Positions 1 through 7,231 of a stretch of DNA of 64,000 bases are shown here, in pieces. The DNA is taken from positions 26,444-90,443 of the forward strand of contig BLLL01000010.1 of assembly GCA_013374015.1 (NCBI GenBank). The letters are read 5' to 3'. The stretch comes from Candidatus Desulfovibrio kirbyi (GTDB lineage Bacteria > Desulfobacterota > Desulfovibrionia > Desulfovibrionales > Desulfovibrionaceae). The notes under the pieces are model-generated. The model saw only the letters and a list, made by a program, of their open reading frames with translations. It did no database searches and was not told where the DNA came from. The translations under genes were made by a program, and so were the position numbers. How positions within the stretch are numbered: the first letter of the stretch is position 1; each line of letters opens with the position of its first letter.

Positions 1-79
1 TCAGGATATGGTCCTGAAAGTTGCCGGGGAAGGTCATGATTCGGTCAAAGGCAAGAGAACCGGAGATGTAGATGGACAT
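1..79 (-). CDS. PfkB-family carbohydrate/nucleoside kinase, N-terminal end only
   Basis: The first 26 codons of a gene that leaves the window at base 1. The peptide begins MSIYISGSLAFDRIMTFPG, which matches the opening beta strand and glycine/aspartate substrate loop of ribokinase-fold sugar or adenosine kinases. A GAGG ribosome site lies a few bases before the ATG. It starts 21 bases beyond the cutA stop and is read in the same direction, so the two are probably co-transcribed. The substrate cannot be judged from this fragment. Confidence 0.7.
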   Translation of the reverse strand, partial: MSIYISGSLAFDRIMTFPGNFQDHIL

Positions 80-99
80 GGGAACCTCGTAAGAATTTG

Positions 100-420
100 T
101 TAGCCGGACGGTAAGCTGTTTTCTCTAATCCAGTCCAGAAAGGGTGTAAAGCCCGTTTCTATCGGTAAGGCCACAATGCACGGCACTTCGTGCGGGTGGT
201 GTTTTCGGACGGCTTGGCAAAAATTTTCAAAAGCCGCGCGGCTGACCTGCGCCAGCAACAGATATTCCCGGGATTCGCGCACGCTGCCTTGCCAGCGGTA
301 TACAGAGCGCACGCCGCGGAGCAGATTGACGCCGGCGGCCAGCTTTTCCGCCACCAGCATGTCGGCCAGGGCGTGGGCGTTTTTTTTGTCAGGTACGGTA
401 ATGTAAACCAGCAGAGTCAT
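100..420 (-). CDS. cutA: CutA1-type divalent cation tolerance protein
   Basis: A 106-residue protein, the normal length of CutA1, a small trimeric cytoplasmic protein linked to copper and other divalent-metal tolerance. It starts MTLLVYITVPDKKNAHALAD and carries the family landmarks GVNLLRGVRSVYRWQG and the HPHEVPCIVALPI strand near the C-terminus. The reading frame is open for 39 codons further upstream, but only the ATG at 420 gives the family length, so the upstream part is discarded. It precedes the kinase start at 79. The biochemical role of CutA is still debated in the literature. Confidence 0.88.
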   Translation of the reverse strand: MTLLVYITVPDKKNAHALADMLVAEKLAAGVNLLRGVRSVYRWQGSVRESREYLLLAQVSRAAFENFCQAVRKHHPHEVPCIVALPIETGFTPFLDWIRENSLPSG

Positions 421-584
421 GGCGGCTTCCCGCGTTTGTCGGAATCCCCCGAAATGTTGTTCAGATAAGCGTACGCGTATTGAGTGAAAAAATGAAGTAT
501 TCATAGTGTGGCTTTTTATGTTCAGCAAGGATACCATAATGCCTTGCAGGTCCTGAATCCCAGAGGTCTTGTCGCGGTGCGTGA

Positions 585-806
585 CTATGTTATGAGCGAG
601 GACAGGATTTTCCGAAGGAGGGGGCGTTTTTTGGCGTAACTATGTTTGTGAATAAGGTTACTAGTGACCATATGGGCTATTTTGGATATAATCCTAATCT
701 TGGCTATAATACGTATGTCGAAATTATTGGTTTTGACAGATTGATAACCGCTGCTAAACAGCGAAATAGAGCCTTCTTTGACCAATTGGGACTTCCATCA
801 AACTAA
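585..806 (+). pseudogene. Tail fragment of an unidentified gene
   Basis: An open frame of 73 codons without a credible start. Its last 54 codons (from the ATG at 642) encode a protein-like end: GYFGYNPNLGYNTYVEIIG, then FDRLITAAKQRNRAFF, then DQLGLPSN and a stop. Another frame just upstream (about 550-630) also reads as protein (LVAVRDYVMSEDRIF), which suggests one gene broken by a frameshift. I do not recognise the family. It sits between cutA and the glycosylase fragment, at the left edge of the restriction-modification island, and looks like debris from an earlier gene. Confidence 0.4.
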
Positions 807-878
807 CCAACTCCCCCATGTTTTTTCTGAAAGAAACAGCAGGTGCAAAAGCGATTCCCCAATGTTTGGATCGTAACG

Positions 879-1328
879 ATGCGAAAAAATAAAAAGAGCC
901 ATAAACTTATTGTCTTAGACAGCCATGTGATTGAGATCGCCGAAAAATATTTGAGTTCAGTAGACCCAATCCTTGGGAAAATCATAAAAAGCCATAAGCC
1001 ATGCACAATCTGTGAAAAAGAAGGCGAAAGGGATCTTTTTGAGCAGTTATGTCTTTCAATTATCGGCCAGCAATTATCTGTTAAGGTGTCTCGAATAATC
1101 AGGGAACGCATACGAAATCAGATTGAAGTTTTCACATACAATTCCATACTTCATACAGATGAAGAAACACTGAGAGCTAATGGTTTATCTCGGGCTAAAA
1201 TAAAGTATATTAAACCTCTCTCAACTTCTAGCGTTTCAAAAAAATGTTTCTTGACACATCTGCCAGTATGCACTATATTTAGTTCATTGATTAAATATGG
1301 AGGTTTTTATGTGTTCAGTCTTAGCTAA
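879..1328 (+). pseudogene. AlkA-type DNA glycosylase, N-terminal fragment
   Basis: Residues from MRKNKKSHKLIVLDS onward resemble the N-terminal half of HhH-GPD DNA-3-methyladenine glycosylases: LFEQLCLSIIGQQLSVKVSR is the conserved helix, and LRANGLSRAKIKYIK opens the helix-hairpin-helix region. The likeness stops near base 1212. After that the frame runs through the methyltransferase promoter and ends at 1328. The catalytic aspartate and the rest of the HhH-GPD domain are missing, so it should not be active. An upstream ATG at 843 also lies in frame. The break point coincides with the start of the restriction-modification unit. Confidence 0.7.
1251..1279 (+). promoter_or_regulatory. Sigma-70 promoter of the DNA methyltransferase gene
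   Basis: A perfect -35 box TTGACA (1251-1256), a 17-base spacer and a near-consensus -10 box TATATT (1274-1279). Transcription should begin around 1286, about 23 bases before the methyltransferase ATG. It lies inside the open frame of the broken glycosylase, as expected if it arrived with the restriction-modification genes. Confidence 0.75.
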
Positions 1329-4209
1329 TGCCGCTTCCAGAATAATCAGTAAGCGTAATATAGATCGAACAATGCCATTTTTACGTCGCAAGCAGACTGG
1401 AAGCTTTTATACATCTGACGATTTAACAGCCGCAATGATTGATGATCTCATACAGTGCTTGCCTGATCATAAGCGCAATACACTGTATAATTTACGTTTT
1501 CTTGAGCCTTGTGTCGGTGCGGGAAGCTTTGTATTTGCCTATTTATTGGCGGCATTGCGGTTTAAATTCACACAAGAGCAGTCACACAAATTGATTAACA
1601 ATATATACGTCTGCGATATCAACGCTGATGCTATTAATTCCTATTCTGTTGCATTGCGCGATTTTGCTTTAAAATACTTTGGTATCAGTCTTGCTGAGGA
1701 CTATTTTGCCACGCATGTTGGTGGTGGTCTGTTGTTCAACCTCGACAGCGCCATGCCACGCTATACATCAATCGACAGTATTTTTGGCAATTGTATGGAA
1801 AATAGTTTTGATATCATAGTTACTAATCCCCCTTACAAAAATCTTAAGGCAGAGCGAAAACATTATCAGTCAATTGAAGCATATAACGCCGACAGGGCAA
1901 GATATGCTACAGTAACTGAACAAGCGGCACGGCATTTGCATTATTCTATACACGGGGTAAATAATTTGTTTAAGTTATTCTTTGAGGAAATTTTTGAACG
2001 TTATGCAGCTAAAGACGGCATAATATCTTTGTTGGTACCTTCTTCAATTTTAACTGATAAAACTTGTGAACAGTTGCGCAGGCGGATATTTGCTACATCG
2101 GGGATTAAGTCCATTAAGGTTATCGGGGAAAATAGCACTGTTGTCGATGCGCAGCAGGCGTTGTGCGCCCTACTTATCCAAAAAAATGTGCAGTTTCAAA
2201 CTATGGAGGTCTGTCAAAACTACGGTACACTTAAGGCGAAAGCCGTAACAATAGAAACAGCGAAAGCCATTGACAAGGACTTAGGACATTCAATTCTCAT
2301 ATTAGATCCATCTGAATATGAGAAATTGAGACAATTAAAAAAATATCCAAAGATTAAGGAGTTGTCTTTTATTGTAAATATGCGAGGTGAACTTGACCTC
2401 ACAGCTAATAAGGGCGCAATTGTTACACAAAATACTGGATATCCATTGATCCGTGGGAGAAATATTGGATATTATCAATTACTAGGTATGCCGACCGATG
2501 AATTTGTTGCGCCATCATTCGTAAAACAAAGCTCAAAACGGTGTTTTATTGACGGTGAGCGTCTTATATGCCAGCAAATTGCCAACATGTCTAAGGAGAG
2601 AAGACTAACATTTGCTGTTATACAGAAGTATAATGTACTAGGTAACACATGCAATTTTATAGCAATCAAAGAAAATAAATATGATATAGACATATATTTT
2701 ATGCTTGGTCTGCTTAACTCAAGCATAATGAATTGGTACTTCAAAATTCAAAGCAGTAATAATCACATTAATAATTATGAAATTGCCTGTTTTCCTGTAC
2801 CGGTAGATTTTAATTGTAAATCTCAAATTGCTGACCTGGCAAAAGAATACATCGCAGATACAAATAGAACACTGCTTCTTGACAGAATTGACGAGTTAGT
2901 TAAAGAAGCATTTTGTTTAAACAGAATTGAAATCAAAATGGAACTCCCCACATTTCCAGATACAACTGCGTTTGATAAAAGAGTTATTTGTGCTATAACC
3001 GAAAAGCAAGAAAAGCTATCCCGTGGAGAAATTCTAAACCACACCACATTCAAACTCAGCAAGTTGGACTTGGAAATGGTTCGTTCCGTACCACAAGGCG
3101 GCAATTGGAAAAATATTCCCACCGAAACAGTCGCTAAGTCAAAGAGATTGGAGCAAATCACCAAAACTGGAGGGCGCACTACACTCTACGGACGCATTGA
3201 CTACAATAAGCCGGGTTATACGATAACGACATATTTCAACCGTCCCGGCAATGGAACGTATATACATCCCGTTCACGACAGGGTTCTGTCAGTTCGCGAA
3301 GCGGCAAGGTTTCAGACGTTTCCCGATTCATATTACTTTTGCGGAAATAAAACGCAGTTGCTCAATCAAGTCGGCAACGCCGTACCTCCTCTGTTCGCTT
3401 ATCAAATAGCAAAAAAACTGATTGACGAGGTCGGTTGTGAACGCTCACTTGACTTATTTTGTGGCGCAGGCGGCATGACACTCGGTTTCAAACAGGCAGG
3501 AATTAAATCTGTGTTAAGTACAGATATTGAGCCGATCGCTTGCCTTACGTTGAAAGTAAACAATCCCGAGATTCCCGTTCTGTGCGGCAATGTAACCCAA
3601 GAGGACATAAAGGCGAAGATACTTGAAGCCACCCTTGCGAACAATGTTGATATGCTCTGCGGAGGGCCACCATGCCAAGGGTTCTCAATGGCGGGTCATA
3701 GGCTGTCCGATGATCCGCGAAATCAGCTAGTTAAGGATTTTATTGATATTGTCAGGCAGGTGAAGCCGAAAATTCTTGTACTTGAGAATGTCGAAGGATT
3801 GCTAACATTTCAAGGTGGCGCAATATATCGCCTCATCCACGATATGTTTTCCGAAATCGGCTACAACACCGAGGGGAGGCTTATGCAGACCCACCTCTTT
3901 GGCGTACCTCAAAAGCGCAAGCGTGTCATTATAATGTGCATCAGGGATGATGCTGGTTTGTCAGCGAGCAAACTATATCCCACGCCTGTAACCACGGACG
4001 AACACTCGCAGAGCACCGCACGGGAAGCTATCTCCGATTTAGAGAGCGTTGAATGTGGCGATGGAGCTAAGTATGACGGTGCAGAGTATTCGAATTTTGT
4101 CGCTATGTTGAAAGGCGAGGTCACGCAGGATGTATTCCTGCGCGGACTCGTGGGGAACAGCAAGCGTCAAAATATCCCAAAGTTTAAGCAGTTGTTGCTG
4201 TTTGGATAA
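1309..4209 (+). CDS. Bifunctional Type IIS DNA methyltransferase: N6-adenine MTase fused to a circularly permuted C5-cytosine MTase
   Basis: A 966-residue protein with two complete methyltransferases. Residues 1-480 form a gamma-class N6-adenine enzyme: QTGSFYTSDDL near 30, SAM site LEPCVGAGSF at 65-74, catalytic NPPY at 173-176, then a TaqI-like target-recognition region (YPLIRGRNIGYYQL, MLGLLNSSIMNWYF). Residues 580-966 form a C5-cytosine enzyme with rearranged motifs: IX/X first (RPGNGTYIHP at 645, REAARFQTFPD, GNAVPP at 689), then motif I DLFCGAGG at 715, IV GGPPCQGFS with catalytic Cys789, VI ENVEG at 826, VIII GVPQKRKRVI at 865. The ATG at 1309 is preferred over 1297 because GGAGG lies five bases before it. 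Two activities fit an asymmetric site in which A is methylated on one strand and C on the other. Converges with the nuclease gene. Confidence 0.92.
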   Translation: MCSVLANAASRIISKRNIDRTMPFLRRKQTGSFYTSDDLTAAMIDDLIQCLPDHKRNTLYNLRFLEPCVGAGSFVFAYLLAALRFKFTQEQSHKLINNIYVCDINADAINSYSVALRDFALKYFGISLAEDYFATHVGGGLLFNLDSAMPRYTSIDSIFGNCMENSFDIIVTNPPYKNLKAERKHYQSIEAYNADRARYATVTEQAARHLHYSIHGVNNLFKLFFEEIFERYAAKDGIISLLVPSSILTDKTCEQLRRRIFATSGIKSIKVIGENSTVVDAQQALCALLIQKNVQFQTMEVCQNYGTLKAKAVTIETAKAIDKDLGHSILILDPSEYEKLRQLKKYPKIKELSFIVNMRGELDLTANKGAIVTQNTGYPLIRGRNIGYYQLLGMPTDEFVAPSFVKQSSKRCFIDGERLICQQIANMSKERRLTFAVIQKYNVLGNTCNFIAIKENKYDIDIYFMLGLLNSSIMNWYFKIQSSNNHINNYEIACFPVPVDFNCKSQIADLAKEYIADTNRTLLLDRIDELVKEAFCLNRIEIKMELPTFPDTTAFDKRVICAITEKQEKLSRGEILNHTTFKLSKLDLEMVRSVPQGGNWKNIPTETVAKSKRLEQITKTGGRTTLYGRIDYNKPGYTITTYFNRPGNGTYIHPVHDRVLSVREAARFQTFPDSYYFCGNKTQLLNQVGNAVPPLFAYQIAKKLIDEVGCERSLDLFCGAGGMTLGFKQAGIKSVLSTDIEPIACLTLKVNNPEIPVLCGNVTQEDIKAKILEATLANNVDMLCGGPPCQGFSMAGHRLSDDPRNQLVKDFIDIVRQVKPKILVLENVEGLLTFQGGAIYRLIHDMFSEIGYNTEGRLMQTHLFGVPQKRKRVIIMCIRDDAGLSASKLYPTPVTTDEHSQSTAREAISDLESVECGDGAKYDGAEYSNFVAMLKGEVTQDVFLRGLVGNSKRQNIPKFKQLLLFG

Positions 4210-5587
4210 TGCGGGTTTCAATGCGACTGACAAGCCGCTCTAACATCTTTCGGCAAACAACAAAATCACCGTTTTTTATTGCTGCACAAAGGCGGACTAA
4301 CTCCGCTCGCTCCTCCTCCGTCAAGTTGGGCACCAAGTGACGATTGTCTTTCGTTGCGTAGTCCTCCAGCGATTGAAAAGCTATTCGTCTAAATCGATCA
4401 AGTTCCTTTTTGCCCCGCTCGGTGATGTTTCGCTTCGTTTGTTTGACGATGTTGCCGTTCGCGTCAAACTTGTATGCGTAGTGAAAGCCTTCATATTTTG
4501 GATCAATGAACTCTTTAACGAGAAACGCACGTCCACACTCTTCTGCATCGTCAACGATTGACTTAAGGACAAACATATAATTTGCCAGGTTCTGCTTCAA
4601 CATATCGCGATAAACGGTCGCGACAATGTCGGCATGCTGCTTATCATAGTTTGTCTTGATAAATTCCCATATCTCGGCAGAGAACCAGGACATCGGGGAC
4701 ACATCGCTTGCCGCTTCCACAGTAAGAATCGCTTTAATATCATCGACAAGCAAGCGATCGCGTTTAGTAGAATTGTCGCTATTTGTCATCGGACGAATAT
4801 ATCGCGGATCATGAACGAAACCGAGTGAAATTGGCCCCATATGATCTGCGCTCATGACACTGAAACTCTGACTGCCCATAAACATATCGGCAGCGTGAAG
4901 ATTGCCATCGCTCCAGTATTCGTAGGCGCGGCGGTCTTTTGTATAGCTTTTGAGGTTTTCGCGAGAACGCCCTTTGTCCTGTGTAGCACGGCAACAACGA
5001 TTATAAGTATGGAAGCCATCATAGCGGTCGGGAAAGTTGGACATCGCACCGGGGCTAAGTAAGGCTTTTCCATCTTCGCGGCACTTACGCTCACACATGT
5101 CGATTATTTCGTTTTTGCTCTTGCCGTCAACCTCTTCTAGCTCAAACTTAGATTTGAAGAACGTCATTAACGTATTCTCTGGTACACCACTTTCAAGGAT
5201 TTTCTCCCATATCTCACCGATATGGTTGCACCCGGTAAATTGTAGACCAAACTTACTCTCAATAGCTTTAAGAAAATTCACACTCGGATAGTGGTAGTAA
5301 ATCGACATATGTGAGCCGCAAATCTGACACACTTTGATTTTAGTAGGGTGAATTTCTAACATGACATTGGCATAAACGCCAGGCTGAATATGCATGCCTA
5401 GACTACGGGCTTTATCCTCTGCCCACTTTATGCGGCGCTTGCCGATAGTGGTTTTCGCCGAGGCCACCCAAGCGAGCAAGCCATCTCTCTTACGTTCAAT
5501 CGGTAACCCACTGTAATTCGGGTGTTTAACGATGGTTTCCATATAAGATAAAAAGTCAGGGTGCCACTTTCGCTCTGTTTTTGCCAT
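4184..5587 (-). CDS. Type IIS restriction endonuclease, Alw26I/Eco31I/Esp3I family (HNH)
   Basis: 467 residues. The family is recognised from the overall sequence and from an HNH nuclease core: SADHMGPISLGF (Asp248, His249) followed by Asn272 in MTNSDNSTKRDRL. Possible zinc ligands are CQIC (87-90) and the CNH at 120. Alw26I, Eco31I and Esp3I are known to cut beside GTCTC-type sites, and their methyltransferases modify A and C on opposite strands, which fits the partner gene. A strong AAGGAGG lies before the ATG. The gene is convergent with the methyltransferase and their 3' ends overlap by 26 bases. The exact recognition sequence cannot be read from this sequence. Confidence 0.85.
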   Translation of the reverse strand: MAKTERKWHPDFLSYMETIVKHPNYSGLPIERKRDGLLAWVASAKTTIGKRRIKWAEDKARSLGMHIQPGVYANVMLEIHPTKIKVCQICGSHMSIYYHYPSVNFLKAIESKFGLQFTGCNHIGEIWEKILESGVPENTLMTFFKSKFELEEVDGKSKNEIIDMCERKCREDGKALLSPGAMSNFPDRYDGFHTYNRCCRATQDKGRSRENLKSYTKDRRAYEYWSDGNLHAADMFMGSQSFSVMSADHMGPISLGFVHDPRYIRPMTNSDNSTKRDRLLVDDIKAILTVEAASDVSPMSWFSAEIWEFIKTNYDKQHADIVATVYRDMLKQNLANYMFVLKSIVDDAEECGRAFLVKEFIDPKYEGFHYAYKFDANGNIVKQTKRNITERGKKELDRFRRIAFQSLEDYATKDNRHLVPNLTEEERAELVRLCAAIKNGDFVVCRKMLERLVSRIETRIIQTATTA

Positions 5588-5627
5588 GTTATTTTATCCT
5601 CCTTATTACGGGAACTAAAGGACAGTA

Positions 5628-5972
5628 TTAAGGTTTCACAATAGTTTTCATCGGTTTTTTCCCAGCACTCGCCAGCGTTGCATTGAGCGCATCCTGTTTT
5701 TGTGCAAAACGTGCGGGTTGAACAAAATAAAAATCAAAAAGCCCTTCAAGAATATTAAGCAGCCATTCTGCCTCCTCATGTTCTACAGGGAGAATCTGAC
5801 CTGTAGCAGCTTTTTTCATCGGATGCGCAGCTATATTACCAATATTCCTGACAGCATCAATAGACTCTGCCAAATATGAAGGCAAAATGTTTGACTCTAA
5901 AACGTTAGTGATTTCCTGATATAAAGTCGCTTCTGCTATGCCGGCTTTTTCTCTAAGGAAGCGTTGGATTGT
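5628..5972 (-). pseudogene. DUF4145-type protein, C-terminal remnant
   Basis: An open frame of 115 codons with no start codon context. It encodes the C-terminal part of DUF4145 proteins: AESIDAVRNIGNIAAHPMK, then EEAEWLLNILEGLFDFYFVQPAR and the end GKKPMKTIVKP. The frame is closed by a stop at 5973-5975 before any N-terminal domain, so about half of a normal protein is missing. A TTG at 5885 could start a shorter product but has no clear ribosome site. DUF4145 genes are common beside restriction-modification systems. This one lies just upstream of the nuclease gene, at the right edge of the island. Confidence 0.65.
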
Positions 5973-6109
5973 TCAGCAAAGCTGGCCAGTGCGGATGCAA
6001 AATTTTCATCGTACAAGCTTGCTTTTGACGAAAAAAGGATTATTTTACTCGCTTGGTAATTAATACGTACATGGCGCGTGTTGGCGTCAGGTTTTATGAT
6101 GGAGCAGTC

Positions 6110-7225
6110 ATGGTCGAGAATAGAAGAGCGGTAGGGTGTTTTCTGATGGTTGCGCTTACGGCGCTTCTCACGGCGTGTGGCGGCGACGATAAAAAAGCGC
6201 AGCCGCTGATGCCCGTGTCGGTTTATTCGGTTGTGGCGCGTGACGAGCCGTGGCCGGTTGAGTATCAGGCGCAGGCTATCGGTTCGCGCGCTGTGGAGGT
6301 GCGCGCCCGCGTCCAGGGGATTATTGAAAAACGACTCTACGAAGAAGGCGATTTTGTGAAGGCGGGGCAACAGCTTTTTCAGCTTGAGCGCGATCAGTAT
6401 GAGGCTATGGCGCAGCAGGCCGAGGCGCGTTTTGACAGCGCTTCTCGCGAGTGGAAGCGCATAGTCCCCCTGTACGAAAAAAACGCCGTTTCCCAGAAAG
6501 ACCGCGACAATGCCCGCGCTGCCTATGAAAGCGCCAGGGCGGAACTGCGGCAGGCAAAAATCAATCTGGACTACTGTCAGGTGGTGTCGCCGGTTTCCGG
6601 CTACAGCAGCAAGGAGAATTTTACCGTCGGCAACCTAGTGAGCAACAATTCACTGCTTACCTACGTTAACCAGACTGATCCCATGCACATTGATTTTGCC
6701 ATAGCCGCCCCGGACTATATGCGCCGCAGGCAGCTTGCCAGGGAAGGCCGCCTTGCGCTGCCGCCGCAACATCGTTACAAGGCGAGGCTGCGCCTGCTGG
6801 ACGGAAGCCTGCATGCCGGCGATGGGGACATTACCTTTATTGACAGCCAGGTGCAGCCGACCACAGGCGTTATCAAGGCGCGCGCCGTTTTTTCCAATGC
6901 CGACGGCGGCATCATGCCCGGCCAGTATGTGCGTGTGCGTATGGAGGGCGATATTCTTAAAAACGCTGTGCTCATACCCCAGAAATGCGTGATGCTGACC
7001 CAGCAGGGAGCGCAGGTTATGGCGCTTGACAAGGACGACAAGGCGTTTACCGTGCCGGTGAGTCTGAATGTGGCTGTGGGGGACAAATATCTTGTGGAAT
7101 CCGGTCTTGTGGGCGGCGAACGCATCATCAGCGAAGGTCTGGTCAAGGCGCGCCCCGGAATGACGGTGCGTGTTTTTGAAACGCCGGCAAAGGCAGAACG
7201 ACAGTCCCCTGCCGGACAAAAGTAG
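6110..7225 (+). CDS. RND efflux periplasmic adaptor (membrane fusion) lipoprotein
   Basis: 371 residues, AcrA/MexA type. The N-terminus MVENRRAVGCFLMVALTALL ends in the lipobox LTAC, so the mature protein is lipid-anchored in the inner membrane. The lipoyl/barrel-sandwich halves (VEVRARVQGIIEKRLYEEGD and VVSPVSGYSS) flank a coiled-coil hairpin rich in Glu, Ala and Arg (about residues 95-155), followed by beta-barrel strands (DGDITFIDSQVQPTTGVIKA, MPGQYVRV). The ATG at 6110 is chosen because it places the signal peptide at the start; an open frame continues upstream. First gene of a three-gene efflux operon; the pump starts seven bases after its stop. No local regulator gene is present. Confidence 0.88.
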   Translation: MVENRRAVGCFLMVALTALLTACGGDDKKAQPLMPVSVYSVVARDEPWPVEYQAQAIGSRAVEVRARVQGIIEKRLYEEGDFVKAGQQLFQLERDQYEAMAQQAEARFDSASREWKRIVPLYEKNAVSQKDRDNARAAYESARAELRQAKINLDYCQVVSPVSGYSSKENFTVGNLVSNNSLLTYVNQTDPMHIDFAIAAPDYMRRRQLAREGRLALPPQHRYKARLRLLDGSLHAGDGDITFIDSQVQPTTGVIKARAVFSNADGGIMPGQYVRVRMEGDILKNAVLIPQKCVMLTQQGAQVMALDKDDKAFTVPVSLNVAVGDKYLVESGLVGGERIISEGLVKARPGMTVRVFETPAKAERQSPAGQK

Positions 7226-7231
7226 GCGCAC

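Noticed and set aside
5936..6370. 144-codon minus-strand frame at the start of the efflux operon
   Set aside because: It overlaps the adaptor gene and DUF4145 remnant, is basic and low in family likeness, and explains nothing.
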